Shown: one piece after another, positions 8,855 to 17,154 of the stretch
Layout: every line of letters begins with the position of its first letter
Position numbering within the stretch: position 1 is the first letter of the stretch
Virus record (IMG/VR): IMGVR_UViG_3300034093_003652
Span: 1 to 39,548 of that record
Length of the DNA: 39,548 nucleotides
Direction: 5' to 3' (one strand)
From: a virus
The notes under the pieces: generated by a model
What the model was told of the DNA's origin: nothing
What the model saw: only the letters and a program-made list of their open reading frames with translations
The model's database searches: none
Made by a program: the position numbers and the translations under genes

Positions 8855-9238
8855 ATGACATTTCATGAAGATGACAGAGCGCAACGATTTCTGGATGTTT
8901 TTAACAACATTGACGGGCAGATTAACGTGTCATATGTTAATTCTATAGAACATATAGTAGCGTGGCATAAACATAAAATACAAACAGATTATTGGATTTG
9001 TTTAAAAGGATCGTTTAAGGTTGGATTAGCATATGAAGATGGCACAGTTAAATGGGAATATCTGTCAGATAAAAATCCAAGAGTATTAGAAATTACACCA
9101 GGTATTTATCATGGATATAAAGCATTAGAACCAGGATCGATTTTATTATATTATTTAACAAAAAAATATAATCCCGATGACGAAATGCGCGCTGCGGTCG
9201 GTGCATTCAATGAAAGTTGGGATACTATAAATAAATAA
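8855..9238 (+). CDS. RmlC-like cupin (dTDP-4-keto-sugar epimerase-like)
   Basis: This 127-residue single-domain cupin resembles dTDP-4-dehydrorhamnose 3,5-epimerase. Features are an AWHKHK block (H38, H40) at the position of the RGLH active-site segment, ICLKGSFKVGLAYEDG, ITPGIYHGYKAL matching the usual P-x-G-x-x-HG turn, and LYYLTKKYNPDDE near the end. It is much shorter than the usual 175-185 residues, so it may be a minimal or altered epimerase. Ten bases separate it from the C-methyltransferase. In that context it probably epimerises the methylated 4-keto sugar, but another cupin reaction is possible. Confidence 0.7.
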   Translation: MTFHEDDRAQRFLDVFNNIDGQINVSYVNSIEHIVAWHKHKIQTDYWICLKGSFKVGLAYEDGTVKWEYLSDKNPRVLEITPGIYHGYKALEPGSILLYYLTKKYNPDDEMRAAVGAFNESWDTINK

Positions 9239-9241
9239 CTT

Positions 9242-9655
9242 ATGGTTACATTAAATAACGTTTTAACATTTAGGCTGCGACAATACGTCGAACAGAATGG
9301 TAATTTATTGCCGATAGAATTCGATAAGACTATTCCATTTAAACCTAAACGTACTTTTTTTGTATGTAATGTCCCTGATCAACAAATACGTGGTTGTCAT
9401 GCACATTATAAAACAAAACAATTAATAATATGTCTTAACGGTGAAATAACAGTTAAATTACATGATGGTAATAATGCACGATCATATGTATTAACAAGTG
9501 GCGATGCTATTTACATACCAAATTTAATTTGGGACGAACAGATGTATCATTCAGTAGATACCGTGTTAGTATCGTTATGTAGTACACACTACGATACGGA
9601 TGATTATATTCATAATTTCGACGAGTTTGTAAAATTAAAAAAAAATAAAAAATGA
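9242..9655 (+). CDS. FdtA/QdtA-like sugar 3,4-ketoisomerase cupin
   Basis: This 137-residue cupin matches the FdtA/QdtA/WxcM C-domain family. It has RGCHAHYKTKQLIICLNG with H53 and H55 at the active site, KLHDGNNARSYVL, an IPNLIWDEQ block and a C-terminal THYDTDDYIHNFDEF. These enzymes convert dTDP-4-keto-6-deoxyglucose to the 3-keto sugar, which is then aminated by a DegT-type transaminase. That transaminase is encoded 1.4 kb downstream. Four bases separate it from the RmlC-like gene. It points to a 3-amino-3,6-dideoxyhexose such as Fuc3N or Qui3N. I leave the symbol blank because FdtA and QdtA cannot be told apart by eye. Confidence 0.8.
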   Translation: MVTLNNVLTFRLRQYVEQNGNLLPIEFDKTIPFKPKRTFFVCNVPDQQIRGCHAHYKTKQLIICLNGEITVKLHDGNNARSYVLTSGDAIYIPNLIWDEQMYHSVDTVLVSLCSTHYDTDDYIHNFDEFVKLKKNKK

Positions 9656-9671
9656 ATTTTTTAGAAGAATT

Positions 9672-10313
9672 ATGAATAAATGTAAAATACCGCATCTATC
9701 AATAGATAATTTTATTCCATCAAATGCATTAGTACGAGCAGCTGCTAATAGTTTCCATCACGGTATGGATTGGGTTAAGTATGATGCTAGTGATAATCAA
9801 ATACAATATTGTTCTAAGCTCGGCAGAGAAAACTTACCACTGGCTGCAGCACTTTGTTTGGATTACATAGCAACTAATTTTGACCCTAATACAGCTTTTA
9901 ACGGTCTGACAACAAATGCATTTCCAGACTTAACACATTATGGGGGAGGAATGATGATAACTCCTAATTCAAATAATGAGGGTGGATTCTTAGGAATGCA
10001 TATAGATGCAGAAGTCCATGGACTGCATAACGATTGGAAACGAGAATATAGTGCTATACTTTGTTTATCTGAAGAATTTGACGAATCTTTTGATCTTAGA
10101 CTACATGATGGCGTAAACCATACTCGAGTACCTTATAAGTTTAATACATTAAATATTTTTAAGTGTAGTGAATATTCATGGCACGGATTTCCAGAAATAA
10201 CAAACGGCATGGATCGTAAAACGTTAGGAGTTATGTTTTGGTCTAAAATGACTGATGAAGATAAAAAGAGAGAGAAGATAAAAGCTAGATTTAATAATAA
10301 TTTACAGTTTTAG
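9672..10313 (+). CDS. 2-oxoglutarate/Fe(II)-dependent oxygenase
   Basis: This 213-residue protein has the facial triad and co-substrate residues of 2OG-Fe(II) oxygenases. HID at residues 110-112 is the HxD, H171 in SWHGFPE is the distal histidine, and R182 in MDRKTLGVMFW would bind 2-oxoglutarate. The beta-strand spacing matches prolyl-4-hydroxylase-type jelly rolls. It sits in the middle of sugar genes, so hydroxylation or oxidation of a sugar or of a glycosylated protein side chain is likely. The substrate is not readable. Phages often carry such enzymes. Confidence 0.8.
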   Translation: MNKCKIPHLSIDNFIPSNALVRAAANSFHHGMDWVKYDASDNQIQYCSKLGRENLPLAAALCLDYIATNFDPNTAFNGLTTNAFPDLTHYGGGMMITPNSNNEGGFLGMHIDAEVHGLHNDWKREYSAILCLSEEFDESFDLRLHDGVNHTRVPYKFNTLNIFKCSEYSWHGFPEITNGMDRKTLGVMFWSKMTDEDKKREKIKARFNNNLQF

Positions 10314-10323
10314 TATTACTACA

Positions 10324-11031
10324 ATGAAAATTCTTATCTCAGGTGGCGACGGTAAGTTTGCAAAAGAATTGCAAATTCAGAATTCGAATTTTGAATTAAT
10401 TTTATTGTCTAAAACCAAAATGGATATTACTAATTTATCATCGATAAATAATGCTATTGATAAGTATAAGCCTGATGTCTTTATTCATACAGCTGCATTA
10501 TCTCGTCCAATGATAGTACATGATACGAATCCAGATAAAAGTATTCAGTTAAATATCATAGGTACTTCTAATTGTGTATTAGCATGCATGCAGCATAACA
10601 TTAAAATAGTATACATCTCTACCGATTTTATTTATCCTGGGATTAATGGAAATTACAAAGAAACTGATCCGATATATCCCGTCAATAAGTATGCTTGGTC
10701 AAAGTTAGGCGGAGAATGTTCTTGTATGTTGTATGAAAATTCTTTAATATTACGTATAGCAATGTTTGTTAAACCATTTCCGCACGATAAAGCATTTGTA
10801 GATAGTTTTAAAAGTCCTTTATGGAATGATGAAGCTGCAAAAATACTACTAAGATTAATTGAATTAAATGCTACCGGAATTTATAATATCGGAGGAGAAA
10901 AAAAATCAATATATGATTTTGTAATACGAGAAAATTTCAATATATTAAAAGAAAATAAAGCTAATATCAAAGAAAACGTGCCAACAGATGTTAGTATGAA
11001 TCTTACTAAATTAAATGATATTTTGTTATGA
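10324..11031 (+). CDS. RmlD-like NAD(P)-dependent sugar reductase/epimerase
   Basis: This 235-residue short-chain dehydrogenase has a dinucleotide-binding turn SGGDGKFAKEL at the N-terminus. It has the YxxxK catalytic pair Y123 and K127 in KYAWSKLGGE, preceded by the strand VYISTDFIYPG. The sequence resembles dTDP-4-dehydrorhamnose reductases (RmlD) but is shorter than the usual 280-300 residues, mainly in the C-terminal substrate domain. It overlaps the next gene by ATGA. It is likely to reduce or epimerise the 4-keto sugar made by the neighbouring cupins. Confidence 0.8.
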   Translation: MKILISGGDGKFAKELQIQNSNFELILLSKTKMDITNLSSINNAIDKYKPDVFIHTAALSRPMIVHDTNPDKSIQLNIIGTSNCVLACMQHNIKIVYISTDFIYPGINGNYKETDPIYPVNKYAWSKLGGECSCMLYENSLILRIAMFVKPFPHDKAFVDSFKSPLWNDEAAKILLRLIELNATGIYNIGGEKKSIYDFVIRENFNILKENKANIKENVPTDVSMNLTKLNDILL

Positions 11032-11951
11032 TACAATTATTTAACATTCCAAATTATACAATCGATACTTCGAAGTTTTCGCATTATTTGCATGGCACTA
11101 ATGTAACAGATTTTGAACAACGTTTTGCAGAATATGTAGGTGCAAAATATGCAGTTAGCGTTAATAGTGCAACAAATGCTATTTTTTTAATGTTTTTAAA
11201 CAAAAACTTAACTATTAATGTTCCGTCAATGATTCCTCCGGTTGTACTAAATGCGTTAATTACATCTGGAAATAAAATTAATTTTATAGACGATACTGAG
11301 TGGATTGGCGGATCGTATACATTGCATAAATTTGAAGATTATAAAATTATTGATTCTGCGCAACGAGTAGATGCAAATCAGTTTAAAATAGAAGCTAATG
11401 AAAATGATTTAATGTTTTTTAGTTTTTATCCTACAAAACCAGTAGGCAGTACGGATGGTGGTATTATAGTTAGTAACGATAAACAAAAAATCGATTATTT
11501 ACGAATGTTATCATTTAACGGAATGTCGTTTGCTGAAAACAATTGGGATAGGAAAATATGTATGCCTGGTTATAAGTTTTATATGAATAGTATTCAAGCA
11601 TATATTGCAAATGAAAATTTATCTAAATTAGAACATAAAAAACAACGATTATTTGAAGTACGACATATTTATAATAAAGAATTAGGTTATAATAATACAA
11701 GCGAACATTTGTATAGAATTAATGTTAAAGATCGCGATGAGTTTATAAAACATATGAAATCCGTCGGTATATTATGTGGTATTCATTACGAATCGCAACA
11801 TTGCAATGATGTTTATACTAAATCTGTAAAATTTATTTGTCCAAATTCTGAATTAGAATCATTAACTACCGTCAGTATTCCATTTCACGAATCTTTAACT
11901 AAAAACGAAGTAATCCACATTATTAAAAATATTAAGTATGCGACTATGTGA
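11028..11951 (+). CDS. DegT/DnrJ/EryC1/StrS-family aminotransferase
   Basis: This 307-residue protein matches the PLP-dependent sugar aminotransferases. The N-terminus has GTNVTDFEQRFAEYVGAKYA and VNSATNAI, then IIDSAQR at the PLP-ring position, and FFSFYPTKPVGSTDGGI with K137 as the expected Schiff-base lysine. A late MCMPGYKFYMNSIQA-like block fits the GyNyRm segment. It is shorter than the usual 370-400 residues, with loss in the C-terminal small domain. Together with the FdtA-like isomerase it should make a 3-amino sugar. It overlaps both neighbours. Confidence 0.85.
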   Translation: MIQLFNIPNYTIDTSKFSHYLHGTNVTDFEQRFAEYVGAKYAVSVNSATNAIFLMFLNKNLTINVPSMIPPVVLNALITSGNKINFIDDTEWIGGSYTLHKFEDYKIIDSAQRVDANQFKIEANENDLMFFSFYPTKPVGSTDGGIIVSNDKQKIDYLRMLSFNGMSFAENNWDRKICMPGYKFYMNSIQAYIANENLSKLEHKKQRLFEVRHIYNKELGYNNTSEHLYRINVKDRDEFIKHMKSVGILCGIHYESQHCNDVYTKSVKFICPNSELESLTTVSIPFHESLTKNEVIHIIKNIKYATM

Positions 11952-12468
11952 ACAACATAAATATCAAGAAAATGAACGATGTATTCATGAATTTGTAAAA
12001 ACACATCAACCTAAAACAATTGTTGAATTAGGCTACGGCTCTGGTGCATTAACGGTTGCTATGAGTTATGCTTGTAGAGAATACAATGGTTTGATTTTTT
12101 CTTATGATATGATATCTCCAAATTTAGCTATTTCTAGATTAACGGAACGAAATTTATATGATTTATGTACTATAACTCAAGGAAACGTTTACAAAACGTA
12201 TTTAGTTGACCCAATACCATTTGATATGATATTGATAGATATTGATAATACATGGGAACTGATATTTGATGTTGTTATTAACAATGAATTTATCAATAAA
12301 CAAATTAAACAAGGTTCTAAAGTGATTATCGAAGGCGGTGCTGATTTACATCCTCGAATAAATAAAACTACATTGAAACATTTTCATAATACAATTGGAA
12401 AAGACGTATTCGAATTTACACACATATCAGGCCCTCGAACTAGTTTATCTATTTTAAATTTATTATGA
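11938..12468 (+). CDS. Class I SAM-dependent methyltransferase, short
   Basis: This 176-residue protein has motif I IVELGYGSGALTVA and a later FDMILIDIDNTWELI that resembles the D-x-D/N post-III segment of CmcI- or FkbM-like methyltransferases. KVIIEGGAD follows as the next strand. The start ATG lies 14 bases inside the aminotransferase gene, and the stop overlaps the next start. It is probably an O- or N-methyltransferase for the amino sugar or for another glycan residue. The exact substrate is unknown. Confidence 0.7.
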   Translation: MRLCEQHKYQENERCIHEFVKTHQPKTIVELGYGSGALTVAMSYACREYNGLIFSYDMISPNLAISRLTERNLYDLCTITQGNVYKTYLVDPIPFDMILIDIDNTWELIFDVVINNEFINKQIKQGSKVIIEGGADLHPRINKTTLKHFHNTIGKDVFEFTHISGPRTSLSILNLL

Positions 12469-13331
12469 AAAAATTAGCAGTTATAGCCTCCGGCTGGCAT
12501 TATGCATATCAATTTTATGAAGGCATCGCTTCGCAGAGTATTCCAGCTGATTTACATGTTGATTTATTTGTTATTAGTCATAGAAAACCTGATGATTTTA
12601 ATACGATAAATGAAAAAGAATACATCAGACAGTATAACGGCGATAATTTACTTTATAAATTAGATAAAGAGTTGTATAAAAAAGTTATTACGAAACAAGA
12701 TTTATCTAATATGGGTTGGAAATATCTCGAAAAGCCTAATACTATCGGAGATATGGAAGTTTTTAACCAATGGTCAGAAGATTATGATTTTAAAGATTAC
12801 GATATATTTCTTATCACGCACGATGATAATTTAATTTTATCTGACCAACTGTTCGTTGATATTTTTAGTAATGAAATTAAATTATTTAAACCTATATACG
12901 AATCTAGATATGGATCTACGGGACATCAATTTAAAACCCATATGGTACAAAATGAATTGGATTGGATGTTTTTAGATAATGGATATTCCGAATATATTCC
13001 TAAAGCATATACTCCACGTGGTTCTTTTAGTTTTTATACAAAAGAACTTATAAATTTATTACCAGAACATAAATTTCCAATGGATAATATATCATTAACT
13101 AGAGTCGGGTTAACTAATTCGGGTGAATACAAAGATTTAACCGAATGGAATACAAATGCTGGAAATTTTAGAAATTTTTTATATAAAGATTCGTTAGTAG
13201 AAAAAACTCGATGGTTATCGGAAACTAAACGAGTTAGTAAATATTGTATCGAAGGCGAACGAGGATTCATTCATAATAACAATAGCAATGAATTTCATTA
13301 TGAAAACGCCGTTAAAAACATTATATCATGA
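12465..13331 (+). CDS. Glycosyltransferase-like protein, family unclear
   Basis: This 288-residue protein has no motif I can place with certainty. It opens with KKLAVIASGWHYAYQFYEGI, and has YDIFLITHDDNLILSD near residue 115, where HDD could be a DxD-like metal site on a GT-A strand. PRGSFSFYTKELINLLP and NTNAGNFRNFLY come later. Proteins of this kind are common in phage and bacterial glycan clusters. It overlaps both neighbours by four bases, so it belongs to the same transcription unit. A glycosyltransferase role is inferred mostly from context. Confidence 0.5.
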   Translation: MKKLAVIASGWHYAYQFYEGIASQSIPADLHVDLFVISHRKPDDFNTINEKEYIRQYNGDNLLYKLDKELYKKVITKQDLSNMGWKYLEKPNTIGDMEVFNQWSEDYDFKDYDIFLITHDDNLILSDQLFVDIFSNEIKLFKPIYESRYGSTGHQFKTHMVQNELDWMFLDNGYSEYIPKAYTPRGSFSFYTKELINLLPEHKFPMDNISLTRVGLTNSGEYKDLTEWNTNAGNFRNFLYKDSLVEKTRWLSETKRVSKYCIEGERGFIHNNNSNEFHYENAVKNIIS

Positions 13332-14059
13332 TAACAAATCCTATAATACATGACAGACACATAGTTAAAAACTATTTTGAAAATATGGTTTTTAATAATA
13401 TACACAAAAATAAATTTATTACGCCAAAAGATCTTACAATTGTAACATGTAGAAACTTAGGTACTATGGAAGATAGAATTATCAATTCTTTATCTGGATA
13501 TGAACATAAATCAATATTAGAATGTAATTTAGAATATTTAGGAATTAATGATTTAGTTGTATTGACTGACAATCGATTGCCATGGCGAAATACTTTTAAA
13601 ATTGAAATGATTTATAATTATCTTCAATCTGGTAAGTGTACTACAAAATACATTATGTATTGCGATGCAATTGATGTAATTTTTATTGACGATCCGAATC
13701 GCGTAATAGATATTTTTAAAGCACATGAATGTAAAATGTTATTCATGTCAACGCCAGCTAAACATGGTTATGCACTTATGCCACAAATAAAACAATGGGC
13801 AGATAAACTTAGTACTAGATATTTAAATTCTGGCGTATGGATAGGTGAAACTGATTTCGTATACGATGTATTTCATGAAGCACGTAACTATATAACTCCA
13901 CATGGTGCTACAATGGATAAGTTATCCGAATATTGGAATTCGAAACCAGAAAATTTTCCAATTGGGTCTGATGATCAAGATATACTAAGATTTATTCAAC
14001 CTAAATTTCATCCAGAACTTAAAGTTGATTATGATAATATAATAGCATATAGAAATTAA
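13328..14059 (+). CDS. PLOD-like GT-A glycosyltransferase
   Basis: This 243-residue protein resembles the glycosyltransferase domain of procollagen-lysine galactosyl/glucosyltransferases (PLOD type), which also occurs in large viruses and bacteria. It has YIMYCDAIDVIFIDDP with D113 and D116 as the metal site, YLNSGVWIGETDF as the usual LNSGxxIG turn, and IGSDDQDILRF as the DDQ acceptor-side motif. In the collagen system the partner is a 2OG oxygenase that hydroxylates lysine. Here a 2OG oxygenase lies 3 kb upstream, although collagen-like repeats are not seen in the window. Confidence 0.7.
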   Translation: MITNPIIHDRHIVKNYFENMVFNNIHKNKFITPKDLTIVTCRNLGTMEDRIINSLSGYEHKSILECNLEYLGINDLVVLTDNRLPWRNTFKIEMIYNYLQSGKCTTKYIMYCDAIDVIFIDDPNRVIDIFKAHECKMLFMSTPAKHGYALMPQIKQWADKLSTRYLNSGVWIGETDFVYDVFHEARNYITPHGATMDKLSEYWNSKPENFPIGSDDQDILRFIQPKFHPELKVDYDNIIAYRN

Positions 14060-14085
14060 AAAAAAATTTTTTTATTTTAAAAAAT
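14060..14085. other. A/T palindrome between glycan genes
   Basis: The 28-base gap after the PLOD-like gene is almost pure A and T. It has a perfect seven-A plus seven-T palindrome at 14060-14073, followed by a second T-run and A-run. It could slow transcription or bend DNA. With no G-C pairs it is a poor intrinsic terminator, and no promoter element is visible. Confidence 0.35.
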
Positions 14086-14087
14086 AA

Positions 14088-15026
14088 ATGAAAATAGCAT
14101 TTTTTACAGAAATGGGATTTTCTGGTAAAATACCAAGAACCCATGATAACATGAGAACGGAATTTGCATGGATGTGTGCGTTGAATTCTGATCATATTAA
14201 CATAAATCACGCATTGACTGAATTTGAATATATAGAAGCACCAGTTTATGATTTAGGTATAGTTATTATTCCTAAACATGTTAAAGAATTTGATATCAAT
14301 AAATTAAAAACGATTTGTAATAAAATTGCAGTAATGCAAGAAGGTCCAAATTGGCTTTGGCAAGACTATTCATTAGAACAACAAATTTGGTATTTCAATA
14401 CATTAACATCTGCAGATATTATTTTTACACACAATGAAACGGATCGAAAATATTATCAAGGATTAACGACTCATCCGGATGTACGCGTATTGCCTAGTTT
14501 GATGATTGAAGATTCTATAGGAGAATTAAAAATTGAAGAACGCCAAGATGTTATTATAGGTGGAAATTTTGTGTCTTGGTATGGTGGATTCGATTCTATG
14601 ATTATAGCTAAAGAACTAGGAGATGTAGTATATGCGCCATCAATGGGTCGAAAACAACCCCTCGAAGACCAATTGGTTACGCATCTTCCATATATGAATT
14701 GGAAACAATGGATCCATGAATTAAATAAGTTTAAATATGGTATTCATTTAATGCGAACTCACGCTGCCGGTACATTTGCATTGAATTGTTCGTATTTAGG
14801 AATTCCGTGTATAGGATACAAAGGATTAGATACTCAAGAACAACTTCATCCGGATTTAACAGTTGAATTAGGAGACTTAACATCTGCTAGAAAACTTGCG
14901 GCAAAACTTAGGACGAATGAAGAATTTTATTTATATTGTAGTAATATAACAAAAAGATTATACGAAGAAAAATATCATGAAAATAAGTTTTATACAACCT
15001 TCACGGAACAATTTAAAGTATCTTAA
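14088..15026 (+). CDS. GT-B-like glycosyltransferase
   Basis: This 312-residue protein reads as a compact GT-B enzyme. It opens with MKIAFFTEMGFSGKIPRTH, has a mid-protein IAVMQEGPNWLWQDY and TSADIIFTHNETDRKYY (a strand-helix typical of N-domain ends), then VIIGGNFVSWYGGFDS opening the second domain. HLMRTHAAGTFALNCSYLGIPCIGY is the likely donor loop. The charged E-x7-E of GT4 is not present. It overlaps the next gene by 50 bases, the longest overlap in the window. Donor unknown. Confidence 0.65.
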   Translation: MKIAFFTEMGFSGKIPRTHDNMRTEFAWMCALNSDHININHALTEFEYIEAPVYDLGIVIIPKHVKEFDINKLKTICNKIAVMQEGPNWLWQDYSLEQQIWYFNTLTSADIIFTHNETDRKYYQGLTTHPDVRVLPSLMIEDSIGELKIEERQDVIIGGNFVSWYGGFDSMIIAKELGDVVYAPSMGRKQPLEDQLVTHLPYMNWKQWIHELNKFKYGIHLMRTHAAGTFALNCSYLGIPCIGYKGLDTQEQLHPDLTVELGDLTSARKLAAKLRTNEEFYLYCSNITKRLYEEKYHENKFYTTFTEQFKVS

Positions 15027-16185
15027 ATGGTCTTACGACGCAATCAGAAAAAATCAAGGCAATCATGAAGTAGAAATTTGCGTTGCAGATGATTTCAGCG
15101 ATAAAGATGGTACTTGGGATTGGTGTGTAGAAATGATGGAAAAAGATCCATTATTCAGAGCAATTCGTAATGAAGGTCCAGCTCGCCTAGGACATACAAT
15201 ATTGTATGATCGTTTAGTTAATGAAGTAGCATCATTCGATATTTGTATGATATATCATGCGGATATGTATCTATGTCCTGGAGCTTTGGATGCGATTGAA
15301 AAACATATTGGTTCCAAAAAAATTGTATCATTAACACGAATCGAACCTCCATTACATCCACCTGGACCAGAAAAGGTATTATTAAATTGTGGAGTTGAAC
15401 CGGAACAATTTAATGAAGATAAATTACTACATCATTTAGAAATGGAGTATGATATCGTATACGATGATAAAACAACTGAAGGTATATTTGCTCCATGGGC
15501 ATTCATGAAATACGATTTCCAAGAGATAGGAGGACACGATCCATTATATGCTCCGCAGTCAAAGGAAGATTCGGATATATTCAATCGATTTCAATTAAAT
15601 GGAGTTTCATTCATACAAACATGGGAAGGGTTTGTTTATCATATGACTTGCAGAGGTAGTAGATTTAATCCTACGTTAACAACCCCAGGACAAAATTCTC
15701 CGGAATGGGAAGCTCAGAATATAAGATCAACTCGAAACTTTATTCGTAAATGGGGACACTTTTGTAAACACGATACATTAATGAAACCTATAATACCGCC
15801 AAAATATAACATAGCATTTGTTGTTAAAAATTGCAATTCATATTTATTAGAAGCATTAGAACCATGGTGTGATAGAATATACATAGAAGATGATATGCAA
15901 GTATTAACGACGCATTACATTGATAAGGAACAATCTAACACGGCATTTGACTTAACAAAACGAGTATTTTGTATCGGATACAACGATCCAAATGCAGAAA
16001 ATGATATCGTTATTGAAATCGATAGAAATCGGTTTTCGGAACAAGATTTTCAATACATTCAAATGATGTCAGAAATCATACAAAGTTCCGGAGAAGTAGG
16101 AGACTTTAAATTAGAAAATTTAAAAGTAACAATTAATCATTTAGAAACATACGAAAAAGATTTAATAATATGCGAAATGCAATAG
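14977..16185 (+). CDS. GT2-family glycosyltransferase with extra C-terminal domain
   Basis: This 402-residue protein begins MKISFIQPSRNN. It has VADDFSDKDGT as the nucleotide-binding strand and IYHADMYLCPGALD at the metal-site position, with one aspartate where DxD is usual. FAPWAFMKYDFQEIGGHDPLY matches the GT2 acceptor block with GGxD. Residues beyond about 275 form an extra region (YNIAFVVKNCNSYLLEALE onward) that is not part of the GT-A core, and I do not recognise it. It overlaps the previous gene by 50 bases and the epimerase gene by 16. Confidence 0.75.
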   Translation: MKISFIQPSRNNLKYLKWSYDAIRKNQGNHEVEICVADDFSDKDGTWDWCVEMMEKDPLFRAIRNEGPARLGHTILYDRLVNEVASFDICMIYHADMYLCPGALDAIEKHIGSKKIVSLTRIEPPLHPPGPEKVLLNCGVEPEQFNEDKLLHHLEMEYDIVYDDKTTEGIFAPWAFMKYDFQEIGGHDPLYAPQSKEDSDIFNRFQLNGVSFIQTWEGFVYHMTCRGSRFNPTLTTPGQNSPEWEAQNIRSTRNFIRKWGHFCKHDTLMKPIIPPKYNIAFVVKNCNSYLLEALEPWCDRIYIEDDMQVLTTHYIDKEQSNTAFDLTKRVFCIGYNDPNAENDIVIEIDRNRFSEQDFQYIQMMSEIIQSSGEVGDFKLENLKVTINHLETYEKDLIICEMQ

Positions 16186-17078
16186 TAACAGGCGGTGCTG
16201 GATTTATAGGATCTACCATGACCGATCGTTTAATAAACGAAGGATACCATGTATTAGTAATTGATAATTTATCAACCGGCAAAGCTGAGAACGTTAATGA
16301 TTTAGCTGAATTTCATAGAAAAGATTTAGCAGAAATTGATATACATGAATTAACGGTATTATTCGGAGGAGCGGATGTAGTTTTTCATTTTGCAGCATTA
16401 GCACGCGTACAACCTTCAATTGAAGATCCGATTACATTTAATACAGCGAATGTACAAGGTACTTTAAAAGTATTATTAGCAGCACATCGTGCAAAAGTTA
16501 GACGTGTAGTTTACAGTGCATCATCTTCTGCATATGGGAATACTGTTATTTTTCCGACTCCAGAAACCCATGGCACCAATCCGTTGTCCCCATATGGTTT
16601 ACAAAAATTAATTGGCGAACAATATTGTAAAATGTTTAGCGAAGTATATGGATTAGATACGGTATCATTGCGTTATTTTAATGTTTATGGCGAACGTATG
16701 TCTACCGAAGGTGCTTATTGTTTGGTTATGGGAATATTTGCAAAACAATTGTTAAACGGGCAACCATTAACAATTACCAATGATGGCAATCAACGAAGAG
16801 ACTTTACTTATGTAGATGATGTAGTTGAAGCCAATTGGTTAGCTGCCAATTATTCGGAATCATTAAATGGAGAAATTTTCAACATCGGAAATGGAAGTAA
16901 CTATTCAGTTAATGAAGTAGCAGATATGATGGGTGGAGAAAAAACTTACGGCAATCCTCGTATAGAACCATTTGCAACATTAGCTGATAATTCTAAGGCA
17001 AAAGAAATTTTAGGATGGATTCCAAAAGGACACTTACCTACCTGGATTGAAAAATATAAAGAACAACTAGGTCTTTAA
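16170..17078 (+). CDS. NAD-dependent nucleotide-sugar epimerase, GalE-like
   Basis: This 302-residue extended short-chain dehydrogenase has a clear Rossmann GGAGFIGS, then VVFHFAALA and YSASSSAYG. The catalytic Y142 and K146 are in PYGLQKLIGE, and SLRYFNVYGERM follows. Length and motifs match UDP-glucose 4-epimerase and close relatives such as UDP-GlcNAc or uronate epimerases. It is the last gene of the glycan island. It probably supplies the galacto-configured donor sugar to the upstream glycosyltransferases. The precise substrate cannot be fixed by eye, so no symbol is given. Confidence 0.85.
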   Translation: MRNAIVTGGAGFIGSTMTDRLINEGYHVLVIDNLSTGKAENVNDLAEFHRKDLAEIDIHELTVLFGGADVVFHFAALARVQPSIEDPITFNTANVQGTLKVLLAAHRAKVRRVVYSASSSAYGNTVIFPTPETHGTNPLSPYGLQKLIGEQYCKMFSEVYGLDTVSLRYFNVYGERMSTEGAYCLVMGIFAKQLLNGQPLTITNDGNQRRDFTYVDDVVEANWLAANYSESLNGEIFNIGNGSNYSVNEVADMMGGEKTYGNPRIEPFATLADNSKAKEILGWIPKGHLPTWIEKYKEQLGL

Positions 17079-17090
17079 TTAGTAGTACCA

Positions 17091-17136
17091 TATTTATATT
17101 AAAGTTACAAGTTTTTAAAAAGTTACGCCAAGTTAC
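17091..17136 (+). promoter_or_regulatory. TATTTATATTA box followed by three AGTTAC repeats
   Basis: The 76-base gap between the epimerase and the first lysis-region gene holds the recurrent box at 17091-17101. Three direct copies of AGTTAC follow at 17103, 17121 and 17131. The first two are 18 bases apart start to start, the last two 10. A repeat array just after a promoter-like box could be an operator. No TTGGWW element lies 17 bases upstream of the box. Confidence 0.4.
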
Positions 17137-17154
17137 TAACTAAAAAGGAAAAGT

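Noticed and set aside
14060-14085. A/T palindrome as an intrinsic terminator
   Set aside because: There are no G-C pairs, so the stem would be unstable. The gene order and lack of a downstream promoter suggest readthrough.
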